64,000 nt of DNA from Arthrobacter sp. U41 (GTDB taxonomy: Bacteria; Actinomycetota; Actinomycetes; Actinomycetales; Micrococcaceae). The position numbers and the translations under genes were made by a program. The notes beneath the pieces were generated by a model, which saw only the letters and a program-made list of their open reading frames with translations, was not told the DNA's origin and made no database searches. The stretch is from contig NZ_VEGI01000002.1 in the NCBI RefSeq assembly GCF_007679325.1, forward strand, positions 310,001 to 374,000. The letters are read 5' to 3'. Positions within the stretch are counted from its first letter, which is position 1; the number at the start of each line of letters is the position of its first letter. Of the stretch, positions 17,073 to 26,949 are shown piece after piece.

Positions 17073-19157
17073 CTAGATATCCAGGAACCGAACGTCCTTG
17101 GCGTTCTGCTGAATGAAGTTTCGGCGCGATTCCACGTCCTCGCCCATCAGGGTAGAGAAGGTCTGGTCCGCGGCCAGGGCGTCGTCCATGGTGACTTGCA
17201 GCAGGGTGCGGTGTTCCGGGTCCATGGTGGTGTCCCACAGCTCCGTGTAGTCCATTTCGCCAAGGCCCTTGTAGCGCTGGATGCCGTTGTCCTTGGGGAT
17301 GCGGCGGCCGGCGGCCTGGCCGGAGAGCAGCCGGGCATCGCGTTCGCGGTCGCTGTACACGTAGTCGTGCGGCGCGTTGGACCACTTGATCCGGTAAAGC
17401 GGCGGCTGCGCCAGATAGACATAGCCGTTTTCAATCAGCGGGCGCATGTAGCGGAACAGCAGCGTCATCAGGAGGGTGGTGATGTGCTGGCCGTCGACGT
17501 CGGCATCGGCCATCAGGACGATCTTGTGGTAGCGCAGCTTGCTGAGGTCGAAGTCCTCACCAATACCCGTGCCGAACGCGGTAATCATGGACTGGACCTC
17601 GGCGTTGCCCAGGGCCTTGTCCAGCCGGGCCCGCTCCACGTTCAGGATCTTTCCGCGCAGCGGAAGGATGGCCTGGGTTTCCGGGTTGCGGCCCCGCTTG
17701 GCGGAACCGCCGGCGGAGTCGCCCTCCACAATGTAGACCTCGCACTTTTCCGGGTTCTTGGAAGAGCAGTCCGAGAGTTTGCCGGGCATCCCAAAGGACT
17801 CCAGCGGGCTCTTGCGGCGTGCGTTGTCGCGGGCTTTGCGTGCCGCCATCCGGGCCTGGGCCGCGGAGATGGCCTTGCGGATGACGTCGCGGGCCGGGCC
17901 CGGATTGCGTTCGAGCCAGTCGCCCAGTCCATCCGTAACGACGCGCTGGACGAAGCCCTTCACTTCGGAGTTGCCGAGCTTGGTCTTGGTCTGTCCCTCG
18001 AACTGCGGTTCGGCCAGCTTGACCGAAATGACAGCCGTGAGGCCTTCGCGGATGTCGTCACCGGTGAGGTTGTCATCCTTTTCCTTGATGATGCTCTTCT
18101 CCCGCGCATAGCGGTTGATGAGCGAGGTCATCGCGGCGCGGAAACCCTCTTCGTGGGTACCGCCCTCGTGGGTGTTGATGGTGTTGGCGTAGGTGTGGAC
18201 ACTCTCGGAGTACGCGTTGGTCCACTGCATCGCCATTTCCAGGGCGATGTGGCGTTCGGTGTCCTCGGTTTCGAAGGCGATGACGTCCTCGTGGACCACA
18301 TCGACCTTTTTGCCGGAGTTCAGGTGCTGCACGTAGTCCAGCAGCCCGTTGTCATACTGGTAGACCACGGTGTGGAACTCGGCGGGAACTTCGCCTTCGG
18401 TCGGGACAACGTCGAGATCCAGGTCCCCGTCGTCGGACGGTTCCTGCGCCGCCTGCCGTTCATCGGTGAGTGTGATGCGCAGGCCCTTGTTCAGGAAGGC
18501 CATCTGCTGGAAACGGGCGCGGAGCGTTTCGAAATCGAAATCCGTCACTTCGAAAATGCCGGCATCGGGGTAGAACGTCTGGGTGGTGCCGGTTTCGGTG
18601 GTCTCCTCACCCTTGACCAGGCTGCCCTGCGGCTTGCCGCCGTCGGCGAAGGACATCCGCCACACGTGGCCCTGCCGGCGGACCTCGGTGTCCACCCGGC
18701 TTGAGAGTGCGTTGACCACGGAGATGCCCACGCCGTGCAGGCCGCCGGACACGGCGTAGCCGCCGCCGCCGAACTTGCCGCCGGCGTGCAGGATGGTCAT
18801 AACGACCTCCACGGTGGGCTTGTGCTCCGTCGGATGCATGTCGACCGGGATGCCGCGGCCGTTGTCGACCACCTTTACGCCGCCGTCGGCCTGCAGAACG
18901 ATCTCGATGTGGGTGCAGTATCCGGCCAGGGCCTCATCGACCGAGTTGTCCACCACTTCATAGACCAGGTGGTGCAGACCACGAGGCCCTGTGGAACCGA
19001 TGTACATGCCGGGACGTTTCCGGACGGCTTCCAGGCCTTCGAGCACCGTAATGTCGCTGGCGCCGTAGCCGTGGGGAGTTGCAGCTTCCGGCGGAGTGTC
19101 CGCCGCTTCAGCCGCTACTGGTTCCACTGCCGGGATCTCTGCATTGTCGTTAGCCAC
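17073..19157 (-). CDS. gyrB: DNA gyrase subunit B
   Basis: I take GTG 19157 as the start (694 residues): AAAGAGGAG lies about 12 bases upstream, and the extra 54 codons to 19319 have no gyrase similarity. The ATPase domain shows [10 protein letters not shown] and GGLHGVG, the Toprim domain has [15 protein letters not shown] and [10 protein letters not shown], which bind Mg2+, and the C-terminus ends in [10 protein letters not shown]. The first 40 residues form an acidic Ala/Pro-rich extension before [20 protein letters not shown]. It heads the gyrB-gyrA-DUF3566 unit. Confidence 0.97.
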   Translation of the reverse strand: MANDNAEIPAVEPVAAEAADTPPEAATPHGYGASDITVLEGLEAVRKRPGMYIGSTGPRGLHHLVYEVVDNSVDEALAGYCTHIEIVLQADGGVKVVDNGRGIPVDMHPTEHKPTVEVVMTILHAGGKFGGGGYAVSGGLHGVGISVVNALSSRVDTEVRRQGHVWRMSFADGGKPQGSLVKGEETTETGTTQTFYPDAGIFEVTDFDFETLRARFQQMAFLNKGLRITLTDERQAAQEPSDDGDLDLDVVPTEGEVPAEFHTVVYQYDNGLLDYVQHLNSGKKVDVVHEDVIAFETEDTERHIALEMAMQWTNAYSESVHTYANTINTHEGGTHEEGFRAAMTSLINRYAREKSIIKEKDDNLTGDDIREGLTAVISVKLAEPQFEGQTKTKLGNSEVKGFVQRVVTDGLGDWLERNPGPARDVIRKAISAAQARMAARKARDNARRKSPLESFGMPGKLSDCSSKNPEKCEVYIVEGDSAGGSAKRGRNPETQAILPLRGKILNVERARLDKALGNAEVQSMITAFGTGIGEDFDLSKLRYHKIVLMADADVDGQHITTLLMTLLFRYMRPLIENGYVYLAQPPLYRIKWSNAPHDYVYSDRERDARLLSGQAAGRRIPKDNGIQRYKGLGEMDYTELWDTTMDPEHRTLLQVTMDDALAADQTFSTLMGEDVESRRNFIQQNAKDVRFLDI

Positions 19158-19589
19158 AGGCGCTTTCGACTCCTCTTTTTCGGTAAAGGCCGGCCGTTGC
19201 CGCTTCCCGGAGGAAACAGCGACTGCCAACGGGCACGTCACTGACGGCGCCGGCTGTGAAGCTGGCTCGAGGATCCGTCTACCGCACGCGGATATTGCGT
19301 CGGAAACGGACTCAGTCAACGTTTCACCGGCGCCCAGTTATCTTCCCCGATTCTACCGTGTTATAGGGGCGAAACCCGCATTCTGGGGGCTCAAACGGGG
19401 AGGAAAGTGCCGCTGGGAGGCCGCAGACTCCACCTGCAAGGCTCCAGGGGTACCGGACTAGGGTTCCTATACGGCTCCCCGGCGTCCAAGCGCCCTACAC
19501 GCCGCTTGCGGATTTTTCAAGAGTTTTGCAAGGAGTGCTTCAGACCTGGTGGTCCGAGAGCCGCCGGTGGTGTCGGGAATTACCCGGAA
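19158..19589. promoter_or_regulatory. gyrB upstream region
   Basis: This 432-base gap between the end of dciA and the chosen gyrB start should contain the gyrase promoter. On the minus strand TAGAAT (19350-19355) and TATAAC (19360-19365) are reasonable -10 candidates, but no good -35 element sits 17 bases from either. The first 160 bases could be translated as an extended GyrB N-terminus, which I doubt. No other gene is seen. Confidence 0.4.
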
Positions 19590-20153
19590 TCATCCGTACG
19601 TGTCCCGCGGACCACGTCCGTTGACGGTTCGGCCGCCCTTGCGCCAGCTTGGCGCCGCAGGTCCGAGGACCTGGATCTTCGTCACAACTCCGCCGCCCAG
19701 TTCCGTGCGGAACTTCTCCAGCAGGCTGATGCTGAGCAGGCGGAGCTGAGTGGCCCAGGCGGTGGAATCGCAGCGGACGTGGAGGGTGGTGTCGGTAAAA
19801 CTCTCCGGCGTGCAGTGGGCGGAGATCTCCGGTCCCACGAGCGTTGGCCACTCGGCCATCACCGATCCAACTGCCACCGGTGAGCTCCAGCCGCGCTCCG
19901 CGACGAGCCGGCCTACCACTTTCCCGAGACCCATCGGGTCCCGGCCGGTGCCGTGGAACTGGCTGAAGCCGCGGGTGCCGCCGGTACTGCGGCCGGGTTT
20001 CTGCGGCGTGGTGCCGGGGCGCGGCGGCGCTTTGCGCCGGATTTCTCCCCGGGCCGCTGCCGCTTCGCGCATTCTGTTCAGCGCTGACTGGGCAGCATCG
20101 ATATCGTCGGGATCGCGGCCCGGTTGCAGGCCTCCGTCGGTGTCCTTATTCAT
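19590..20153 (-). CDS. dciA: DciA family protein (DUF721), helicase loader
   Basis: The 187-residue protein has a disordered basic N-terminus (about 1-75) and a DUF721 domain starting near [15 protein letters not shown], with [35 protein letters not shown] and a final [12 protein letters not shown]. DciA proteins load or activate the DnaB helicase in bacteria without DnaC/DnaI, and the gene sits after recF in most actinobacteria (Rv0004 in M. tuberculosis). Its ATG overlaps the recF stop by four bases. Confidence 0.93.
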   Translation of the reverse strand: MNKDTDGGLQPGRDPDDIDAAQSALNRMREAAAARGEIRRKAPPRPGTTPQKPGRSTGGTRGFSQFHGTGRDPMGLGKVVGRLVAERGWSSPVAVGSVMAEWPTLVGPEISAHCTPESFTDTTLHVRCDSTAWATQLRLLSISLLEKFRTELGGGVVTKIQVLGPAAPSWRKGGRTVNGRGPRDTYG

Positions 20154-21367
20154 CGATCTTCCCGCTCATCGATTCCTCCGGGGACAACTCTCACCCGCCG
20201 GCCGGCCAGTTCCACCGGGATGTCATCGTCGACGGCGGCAGTCACCAGCACCTGTTCCGCGCCGGATACTATTGCCGCCAGTTTACGCCGCCGCTGGACA
20301 TCAAGCTCGGCAAAGACGTCGTCCAGGATCAGGATGGGGGCGGAGCCGCCGGTGCGTGCATCATCGAGCATCACGTAGTACGAGGCCAGACGCAGGGACA
20401 GACACATGGACCAGGTTTCTCCGTGCGAGGCATACCCTTTCGCAGGGGCGGTGCCGAGGGTGAGTTCCAGTTCGTCGCGGTGCGGGCCGACGAGGGAAAT
20501 CCCCCGTTCAAGTTCCTTGCGCCGTGACGCGGTGAAGGCCTGGACGTAGCGTTCGGTGAGTTCGTCCACGGAGAGCCGGCGCAGGTCCTCGGCAGGAGCG
20601 GCGGATTCCCCGGCGGCAGCGGGAGCAGCAGCGGAAGCCGGCGCGGCGCCGTCGTCCTCCAAGGCCCCCTGCAGAGTGGAGCGGTAGATGGCCCCCGCGT
20701 TTTTGGACCCGTCGGTGAGCTGCGCGTAGGCGTTGTTGAGGTGGGGGCGGAGCCGTTCCACCAGTTCAAGCCGCGCATGCAACAGTTCGGCGCCAGCCCG
20801 TGCCATGTGCTGGTCCCAGACGTCCAGGGTGGCCTCATGTCCGCTCGTGAACTTGCCGGCGCGGGCTGATTTCAGCAGCGCATTGCGCTGCTTCAGCACC
20901 CGGTCGTAATCGCTCCGGGTGGCTGCGTGCCGGGGAACCAGGCTGACCAGGAGTTCATCGAGGAAACGGCGCCGGCTGGACGGATCGCCTTTGACCAGGG
21001 CGAGGTCCTCCGGGGCAAACAGCACGGTCTGGCAAATGCCCAGGATGTCCCGGGCCCGGACCGGATTGCTGCGGTTGATCCGGGCGCGGTTGGCACGTGA
21101 ACTGTTGATTTCGAGTTCCAGCACCGTCGACTGCTCGCCGCGGACCAGCTTGGCGCGGATCATGGCCCGCTCTGTGCCGAAACGCAGCAGCGGGGCATCG
21201 GAACTGACCCGGTGGGAGCTGAGCGTGGCCAGGTAGCCGACGGCTTCCATGAGGTTGGTCTTGCCGATGCCGTTGGAGCCGACCAGCACGGTCACGCCGG
21301 GTTCGAAGCTCAGTTCAACCTGGGCGTAACTGCGGAAATCGGTGAGCGAAAGTTGTTCTAGGTACAC
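20150..21367 (-). CDS. recF: DNA replication and repair protein RecF
   Basis: The 405-residue SMC-like ATPase helps load RecA at gaps. It has the conserved start [12 protein letters not shown], Walker A GSNGIGKT at residues 30-37, [18 protein letters not shown], the ABC-type signature region [15 protein letters not shown], and Walker [13 protein letters not shown] near residue 348. An Ala/Pro-rich insert (around residues 237-263, [18 protein letters not shown]) interrupts the domain and is not seen in shorter RecF proteins. The gene follows gnd after 26 bases and overlaps dciA. Confidence 0.96.
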   Translation of the reverse strand: MYLEQLSLTDFRSYAQVELSFEPGVTVLVGSNGIGKTNLMEAVGYLATLSSHRVSSDAPLLRFGTERAMIRAKLVRGEQSTVLELEINSSRANRARINRSNPVRARDILGICQTVLFAPEDLALVKGDPSSRRRFLDELLVSLVPRHAATRSDYDRVLKQRNALLKSARAGKFTSGHEATLDVWDQHMARAGAELLHARLELVERLRPHLNNAYAQLTDGSKNAGAIYRSTLQGALEDDGAAPASAAAPAAAGESAAPAEDLRRLSVDELTERYVQAFTASRRKELERGISLVGPHRDELELTLGTAPAKGYASHGETWSMCLSLRLASYYVMLDDARTGGSAPILILDDVFAELDVQRRRKLAAIVSGAEQVLVTAAVDDDIPVELAGRRVRVVPGGIDEREDR

Positions 21368-21393
21368 GCCGGATTCAGTATTTCAGGGCGGGG

Positions 21394-22278
21394 CTATTTG
21401 GCCGGACGGGTCGCATGCCCGCCGAACTGGTGGCGCAGCGCGGAAACCATCTTCATCGCCGGTGAGTTGTCCTCGCGCGAGGAGAAGCGGGCAAAAAGCG
21501 CTGCCGTGATGGCCGGGGCGGGCACGGCATTGGCGATTGCTTCCTCCACCGTCCAGCGTCCCTCGCCGGAATCCTCGACGTAATCGTCAATCGAGGCCAG
21601 GCCCGGATCCTCATCCAGGGCCTTGACCATGAGGTCCAGGAGCCAGGACCGGACGACGGTTCCTTTCTGCCAGGCTCGGAACGTGCCTGGCAGATCGGTG
21701 ACGATGTCCTTGGCGGCGAGGAGTTCGTATCCTTCCGCATAGGCCTGCATCAGTCCGTACTCAATGCCGTTGTGGACCATCTTCGCGTAGTGGCCGGCAC
21801 CGACGCCGCCAACGTGGACGAAACTGTCGGCGCGGTCTCCTTCGGGACGGAGGGCATCGAAGACGGGCATCGCACGCTCAATATCTGCAGCGTCTCCGCC
21901 GGCCATCAAACCGTAGCCGTTTTGCAGGCCCCATACGCCGCCGGAGACACCGCAGTCGGCGAACCGGATGTTCTTTTCGGCCAGCGCGGCACCGTGTTTC
22001 TGGTCCTCGGTGAAGCGGGAGTTGCCGCCGTCGATCACCAGGTCGCCGGCGTCGAGCCTGTCACCCAGGTCGGTGATGACGGCATCGGTGATTTCGCCGG
22101 AGGGGACCATTACCCAGATCAGCCGCGGCGCCGGGACGGCGGCGATGAGTTCTTCCAGCGTCGCGACGTCGGTGATGTCCGGGTTGCGGTCAAACCCGGT
22201 GACTTCGATTCCACCCTTGCGCAGCCGTTCGCGCATGTTGAAACCCATTTTTCCAAGGCCGATCAGTCCAATGTGCAT
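21394..22278 (-). CDS. gnd: 6-phosphogluconate dehydrogenase, decarboxylating (short form)
   Basis: The 294-residue protein has the NAD(P) fold start IGLIGLGKMG, the substrate loop SGGVWG, catalytic region KMVHNGIEYG and the C-terminal SALRHQFGGH tail of the short, often NAD-linked Gnd form (about 300 residues instead of about 480). It converts 6-phosphogluconate to ribulose 5-phosphate in the pentose phosphate pathway. Its insertion between dnaN and recF is characteristic of several actinobacteria including Arthrobacter and Streptomyces, and ties this metabolic gene to origin-proximal dosage. Confidence 0.95.
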   Translation of the reverse strand: MHIGLIGLGKMGFNMRERLRKGGIEVTGFDRNPDITDVATLEELIAAVPAPRLIWVMVPSGEITDAVITDLGDRLDAGDLVIDGGNSRFTEDQKHGAALAEKNIRFADCGVSGGVWGLQNGYGLMAGGDAADIERAMPVFDALRPEGDRADSFVHVGGVGAGHYAKMVHNGIEYGLMQAYAEGYELLAAKDIVTDLPGTFRAWQKGTVVRSWLLDLMVKALDEDPGLASIDDYVEDSGEGRWTVEEAIANAVPAPAITAALFARFSSREDNSPAMKMVSALRHQFGGHATRPAK

Positions 22279-22309
22279 AGTGCGGGTTCTCTTTCTGCAT
22301 TGGGTGTCG

Positions 22310-22338
22310 GTTGTCGTTTTGGGGCCCAGAACGACAAC
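22310..22338 (-). terminator. Hairpin between dnaN and gnd
   Basis: GTTGTCGTTTTGG and CCAGAACGACAAC form a 13-bp stem (one G-T pair) with a three-base loop. There is no T-run after it on the minus strand, so it may attenuate rather than fully end dnaN transcription, or mark an RNA processing site. Confidence 0.6.
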
Positions 22339-22401
22339 AGCCTGGGCCGACGCCGCCCGGGTTCCCTGGCCGAGCTTGCGAGGCGAGGGTGGCGGTGGGG
22401 A

Positions 22402-23526
22402 CTAGTTGGGCAGCCGGACCGGCATGACCAGGTAGCGGTAGTCGCCCTGGTCCTCGCCGTCGGCGTCGTTCTGCGCCGTGATCATCGCCGGTTTGGGGGC
22501 GCTGGTGAAGGAGAACCGTACGAACTTGGTTTCGATGACACTCAGGCCCTCGATCAGGTAGTGCGGGTTGAAGGCAACGGTGATGTCCTCGCCGGTGAGC
22601 TGGGCTTCGAGCTCTTCCGAAGCCTGAGCGTCTTCTCCGGTGCCGGCGTCCAGGTGCAGCTGGCCTTGGGTGAAGGCGAGCCGGACCGGGGTGTTTCGTT
22701 CTGCGACGAGTGAGACGCGGCGGACGGCCTCGACGAGTTCGGAGGTCTGAACGGTGGCGTGGATCGGTGTGGATTCGGGGAACAGCGAGCGGATCTTGGG
22801 GTAGTCGCCATCGACCAGCAGGGACGTGGTGGTGCGGCCGCCGCTTTCGAAGCCGATGAGCCTGCTGTCGTCATCGGCGAGGGCCAGGTTGATGTCGCCG
22901 CTGCCGCCCAGGGTCTTGGCGACTTCGTTGAGGGTCTTGGCTTTTACCAGAGCGCTGGTGGAGATGCCCGGAGTGACGGGCTTCCACGGGACCTCGCGCA
23001 TGGCCAGCCGGTACCGGTCGGTGGCCAGGAGCGTGATGAGGTCGTCCTCGATCTCCATCCGCACGCCGGTGAGGATGGGCAGGGTGTCGTCCTTGCTTGC
23101 CGCGATGATCACCTGGGAGACAGCCTGGGCGAAGGAATCGCCCTGGACGGTTCCGCTGATGGGAGGCAAGGCGGGAAGCGGCGGGTATTCAGCTTCCGGC
23201 ATGGTGGCCAGGTGAAAGCTGCTCCGGCGGCAGGTCAGGGTGACTTTGTTGCCGTCGGTCTCGATTTCGACCGGCGCGGAAGGGAGGCTGCGGCAGATGT
23301 CTGCCAGCAGGCGGCCGGAAACCAGGATGGTGCCTTCGGTGGTGATGTCTGCAGGAATTTCGAGCCTGGCGGACGTCTCGTAGTCGAAGCTCGAAAGGCT
23401 GACGGTACCGGCTTCAGCCTTGAGGAGCAGGCCGGAAAGTACGGGTACTGGCGGCCGCGGAGACAACGACCGGGCGGTCCAGGTCACGGCTTCTGCCAGG
23501 ACGTCCCGTTCGACTCTGAACTTCAC
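22402..23526 (-). CDS. dnaN: DNA polymerase III beta subunit (sliding clamp)
   Basis: I take GTG 23526 (VKFRVERDVLAEAV), giving 374 residues, the usual length; the frame stays open to 23619 but the extra residues are unlike DnaN. Typical clamp segments include ATDRYRLAMREVPW in the second domain and the C-terminal YRYLVMPVRLPN. The ring-shaped dimer tethers the replicase to DNA. It is downstream of dnaA across the origin interval and transcribed in the same direction. Confidence 0.97.
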   Translation of the reverse strand: MKFRVERDVLAEAVTWTARSLSPRPPVPVLSGLLLKAEAGTVSLSSFDYETSARLEIPADITTEGTILVSGRLLADICRSLPSAPVEIETDGNKVTLTCRRSSFHLATMPEAEYPPLPALPPISGTVQGDSFAQAVSQVIIAASKDDTLPILTGVRMEIEDDLITLLATDRYRLAMREVPWKPVTPGISTSALVKAKTLNEVAKTLGGSGDINLALADDDSRLIGFESGGRTTTSLLVDGDYPKIRSLFPESTPIHATVQTSELVEAVRRVSLVAERNTPVRLAFTQGQLHLDAGTGEDAQASEELEAQLTGEDITVAFNPHYLIEGLSVIETKFVRFSFTSAPKPAMITAQNDADGEDQGDYRYLVMPVRLPN

Positions 23527-24070
23527 GGAAGGGTGCCGCCTTTCATTGCTGCTGTCATCACTGGTAGCCGGGCCACAGGCCCGGCAGGGAACCACAAAAG
23601 ATGTCCAGGACGGACACACTGCAGACAGCTTAGCCGCAAGAAGTGTGATTCTCCCATCCCCGGGTTACATCCGTGTGGTTCGGCAGGGCCCGCCCGGTGC
23701 CCGTTTCCGGCCGGGGCCGGGACGGTCCTGGGCTGTGTGCGGAGTCCGGCGGGAAGTTGTTATTTGAGGGAATTTCATTTTCTAGGGATTAGTAGTGTTA
23801 ATAACTGCTGTGGATACTGTGGATAACCCTGTTTGACGTTGTGATTCCGCGGTTAAGCCCTGTTCATGGGCTGTGGGCGGAGCAGGTTTTAAACAGGGTG
23901 TGGATGGGGATAACATTTTTGGCCGTTCCGCTGATCCACAGACGCCTTAAGGGTTTTAAGCCCATTAACCGCGGTTGTCCCCTTAACTATCCACAGGCTT
24001 GTCCACAGGTGCCTGTTAATAAGGTAAGAGTGCGCGGCGGGTCAGGACATGAACGAGCTCAGGAACCGGC
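23527..24070. other. oriC: oriC, dnaA-dnaN interval
   Basis: The 544-base gap holds one exact DnaA box on the minus strand (23818-23826) directly beside TGTGGATAC (23809-23817), and one-mismatch boxes at 23932-23940 (TGATCCACA), 23987-23995 (CTATCCACA) and 23999-24007 (TTGTCCACA). An AT-rich segment at about 23758-23806 (TTATTTGAGGG, AATTTCATTTTC, TTAATAAC) next to the exact box is the best candidate for the unwinding element. Position between dnaA and dnaN, with genes on both sides pointing away from the dnaA region, supports this as the chromosomal origin. Confidence 0.8.
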
Positions 24071-25492
24071 TCAGGAATTGCGCTGCTGCTGCTTGATCCG
24101 GTTGGTCAGCTCGGTGACCTGGTTGTAGATCACGCGGCGCTCCGCCATCAGTTCGCGGATCTTCCGGTCCGCGTGGATGACCGTCGTGTGGTCGCGGCCG
24201 CCGAGTTCCTGCCCGATCTTGGGAAGGGACATGTCCGTGAGCTCGCGGCAGAGGTACATGGCGATCTGCCGGGCGGTCACAAGGGTCCTGGTCCGCGACT
24301 TGCTGCAGAGCTCTTCCATGCTGAGCTTGAAGTAGTCGGCGGTCTGCGTGAGGATCTGCGCGGAGGTGATCTCCTGGGCGCCGTCGTCGGTGATGAGGTC
24401 CTTGAGCACCATCTCGGCGAGAGCGACGTCGACCGGCTGGCGGTTGAGGCTGGCGAAGGCCGTCACCCGGATGAGGGCACCCTCGAGTTCGCGGATGTTG
24501 CTGGAAATTTTCGAGGCGATGTACTCCAGGGCATCGTCCGGCGCGGACAGACCCTCGCTGAGGGCCTTCTTCCGGAGGATCGCGATCCGGGTCTCGAGTT
24601 CCGGCGGCTGGATATCGGTCAGCAGGCCCCACTCGAACCGCGACTTCATCCGGTCCTCGAAGCCGGCAAGCAGCTTGGGCGGCTGATCGGAGGTGATGAC
24701 CACCTGCTTGTTGTTGTTGTGCAGGGCGTTGAAGGTGTGGAAGAACTCCTCCAGCGTCCGGTCCTTGCCGGCCAGAAACTGGATGTCATCGATCAGCAGG
24801 ACATCGACGTTGCGGTACGTCGTTTTGAAGCTGGTGCCCTCGTCGTCACGGATCGAGTTGATGAAGTCGTTGGTGAATTCCTCGGAGTTCACGTAGCGGA
24901 CCCGGATCCCGCTGTAGAGCCGGCGGGCGTAGTGACCGATCGCATGGAGCAGGTGGGTCTTGCCCAGACCCGAATCGCCATAGATGAACAGCGGGTTGTA
25001 GGCCTTGGCCGGTGCTTCGGCCACCGCGACGGCGGCAGCGTGGGCGAACCGGTTGGAGGAACCGATCACGAAGGTGTCGAAGACATACTTCGGATTGAGG
25101 CGACCGAATTCGTGGGAAGTGCTCGGCAGCATCGGCTGGGGCTTCAGTTCCACTGAGGGATCGGCCACCAGGGACAGCTCGACGGCGGGTTCGGGCTCCG
25201 TATGGAGCGGCACCAGATCGGTGTCGACGTCGATCGCGCAGCGGATTTCGTCGGAGAAGACGTTCCGGAGGGCGTCGTCGAGGGCCTCCTTCACCTGCGT
25301 CTGCAACACTTCGCGGGTGAGTTCATTGGGGACGGCCACCAGCAGGGTGGAACCGATCAGGCCCTGGGCCTGGGCGAGGATAACGAAGCCACGCTGTCGC
25401 GGTGAAACCCGGTGATCGTTCTCCAGCAGGCTCACAACCCGCCGCCAGGAACTTCCGACAGTGTTGGCTTGGTTGGCTTCGTCTACTGTCAT
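24071..25492 (-). CDS. dnaA: Chromosomal replication initiator protein DnaA
   Basis: The 473-residue protein starts at ATG 25492 (a TTG directly before it is less likely). The N-terminal DnaB-contact domain spans about 12-90, then a short linker of only about 45 residues, compared with much longer linkers in Streptomyces. The AAA+ domain has Walker A GDSGLGKT at 172-179 and Walker B VLLIDDIQFL at about 230-239, and the C-terminal DNA-binding domain carries the GGRDHTTVIHADRKI signature. It unwinds the origin and its own region is flanked by DnaA boxes on both sides, consistent with autoregulation. Confidence 0.98.
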   Translation of the reverse strand: MTVDEANQANTVGSSWRRVVSLLENDHRVSPRQRGFVILAQAQGLIGSTLLVAVPNELTREVLQTQVKEALDDALRNVFSDEIRCAIDVDTDLVPLHTEPEPAVELSLVADPSVELKPQPMLPSTSHEFGRLNPKYVFDTFVIGSSNRFAHAAAVAVAEAPAKAYNPLFIYGDSGLGKTHLLHAIGHYARRLYSGIRVRYVNSEEFTNDFINSIRDDEGTSFKTTYRNVDVLLIDDIQFLAGKDRTLEEFFHTFNALHNNNKQVVITSDQPPKLLAGFEDRMKSRFEWGLLTDIQPPELETRIAILRKKALSEGLSAPDDALEYIASKISSNIRELEGALIRVTAFASLNRQPVDVALAEMVLKDLITDDGAQEITSAQILTQTADYFKLSMEELCSKSRTRTLVTARQIAMYLCRELTDMSLPKIGQELGGRDHTTVIHADRKIRELMAERRVIYNQVTELTNRIKQQQRNS

Positions 25493-25955
25493 CAATCAGT
25501 TCCTCAAACTTGCTTGCCTGCATTACCTGCAGCCACAAGTCCTGAACCAGTGCGCTGGCCCCGGCTTAATCCACAGGGTTATGCACAGTCCGTGGATAAT
25601 CGGCTACTGGGACACTCTAGGCGATCAAAAGTCCAGAAGATAGCTGGGATCTGTCCTGTGGATAATCACACCGTTGTAGTTCGAAATCGGGGTGCGTGAC
25701 GTGGTTCATCCACAGGCTGAGCGAGTAGTTAGCCACAGTTGGGGAAAGCCGGTGAGGCAAGAGCCGGTTTGACTCAGGCGGGCGGCAAGCCCTAACGTTG
25801 TGAAGTCCCATGTGTACGCTTTTCGCCTCATTTGAATCTCTCCCGACGCCTCGCGTCTTGCGAGTCGAGGGAAGCGGCACATACAAAACTTAGCGTCGAC
25901 CAGTTCTTCCCCTTGATCGGGTGGGCGCACCTTTGATCCCACTGGAGTAACTAAC
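25493..25955. promoter_or_regulatory. dnaA-rpmH divergent intergenic region with DnaA boxes
   Basis: This 463-base divergent interval holds one exact minus-strand DnaA box (25657-25665) and one-mismatch boxes at 25567-25575, 25579-25587, 25591-25599 and 25729-25737; a weaker one lies near 25707. The boxes lie on the dnaA side, so DnaA probably represses its own promoter here, and the segment may be part of a two-part origin. The rpmH side, from about 25770, has no boxes. Confidence 0.7.
25769..25798 (+). promoter_or_regulatory. rpmH: Candidate rpmH promoter
   Basis: TTGACT at 25769-25774 and TAACGT at 25793-25798 are 18 bases apart, a fair sigma-70-type match. The start of rpmH is about 150 bases downstream, leaving a long leader. 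Confidence 0.4.
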
Positions 25956-26093
25956 GTGAGCAAGCGGACTTTTCAGCCGAATAACCGCCGTCGAGCCAAG
26001 AAGCACGGCTTCCGCCTTCGTATGCGTACCCGTGCCGGCCGTGCCATCCTGGCAGCCCGTCGTGGCAAGGGTCGCACCGAGCTGTCGGCCTAA
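25956..26093 (+). CDS. rpmH: 50S ribosomal protein L34
   Basis: This 45-residue basic protein reads [18 protein letters not shown], then [17 protein letters not shown], the near-invariant L34 sequence, and ends GRTELSA. It starts at GTG 25956 with a GGAG at 25944-25947. L34 is a component of the large ribosomal subunit; the gene heads the rnpA-yidD-yidC-jag-rsmG cluster found beside dnaA in most bacteria. It is too short for many gene callers. Confidence 0.98.
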   Translation: MSKRTFQPNNRRRAKKHGFRLRMRTRAGRAILAARRGKGRTELSA

Positions 26094-26134
26094 ATAACTG
26101 ACTCGTCGGTCCACATCCCTGTGCGAGTGTAAAG

Positions 26135-26545
26135 GTGCTGGCCACCCGCAACCGTCTGAGGACATCAACCGATTTTTCAACAACTGTACGTTCCGGTGTC
26201 CGCAATGGACGCCGGAACGTAGTGTTATATACGGCAGCTCTCGCTGCCGACGAACCAAGCCGGATCGGATTCATCGTTTCCAAGAGTGTCGGGAACGCTG
26301 TGGTCAGGAACCTCGTTAAGAGGAGACTGAGAGAAGTCGGTGCTTTGTCGTTGCAGAAATACGGCAGCGGGTTTGCCATCGTGGTCCGGGCTTTGCCGGC
26401 CTCGGCGGGTGCCGGCTGGGACCAGCTGCGGGCAGACTATGACGCCGCCTTGGAAAGCAACATGAAACGGCTGGGCAGGAGCCTTCCGAAGGCTGCTTCT
26501 TCAGTTTCTTACGAGACAACACAGGAAGGGACCCCGCGTGCGTAA
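26135..26545 (+). CDS. rnpA: Ribonuclease P protein component
   Basis: The 136-residue basic protein starts at GTG 26135 and has the RNR motif region [19 protein letters not shown] (about residues 50-68) that contacts RNase P RNA, after [15 protein letters not shown] at the N-terminus. With the RNA subunit it trims tRNA 5' ends. The end overlaps yidD by eight bases. Confidence 0.97.
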   Translation: MLATRNRLRTSTDFSTTVRSGVRNGRRNVVLYTAALAADEPSRIGFIVSKSVGNAVVRNLVKRRLREVGALSLQKYGSGFAIVVRALPASAGAGWDQLRADYDAALESNMKRLGRSLPKAASSVSYETTQEGTPRA

Positions 26546-26933
26546 CTCAACTGCCGCCGTCGTCCCTCCTGCAAGATCCGCAGCAGTTTGGCTGGGCCGG
26601 GCAGTCTGGAACTTGCCCCGTAATATCCTCATTCTGCTGCTTCTGGCGTACCGCAAGGTGATCTCACCGCTGTACGGCCAGGTTTGCCGCTTCTTCCCCA
26701 GCTGCTCCGCCTACGCGCTTGAAGCCATCACGGTGCACGGCGCGGTCAAAGGAAGCTGGCTCGCGGCCAGGCGTCTGTTGCGCTGCCATCCCTGGAATGC
26801 CGGTGGTGTGGACCATGTCCCCGCCGGAAAATGCGAGTGGCCCGCAGACCGCACCCCCACAATTGTTGTGCTGAACAACCCGGACAAGTACCTGGCTGCT
26901 CAGACTGATGGAGAAGGCCGCTCTGCGGCCTGA
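26538..26933 (+). CDS. yidD: Membrane protein insertion efficiency factor YidD
   Basis: The 131-residue protein has a hydrophobic N-terminal stretch ([20 protein letters not shown]) then the conserved cysteine block [35 protein letters not shown] and GGVDHVP. YidD assists YidC in inserting membrane proteins. The C-terminal 40 residues extend past the core domain. It starts inside the end of rnpA and is followed by yidC after 16 bases. Confidence 0.96.
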   Translation: MRNSTAAVVPPARSAAVWLGRAVWNLPRNILILLLLAYRKVISPLYGQVCRFFPSCSAYALEAITVHGAVKGSWLAARRLLRCHPWNAGGVDHVPAGKCEWPADRTPTIVVLNNPDKYLAAQTDGEGRSAA

Positions 26934-26949
26934 CGAATAGGGATATCGT

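Noticed and set aside
24042..24632. Frame of 196 codons opposite the end of dnaA.
   Set aside because: It lies in another frame of the dnaA coding sequence and has no supporting features.
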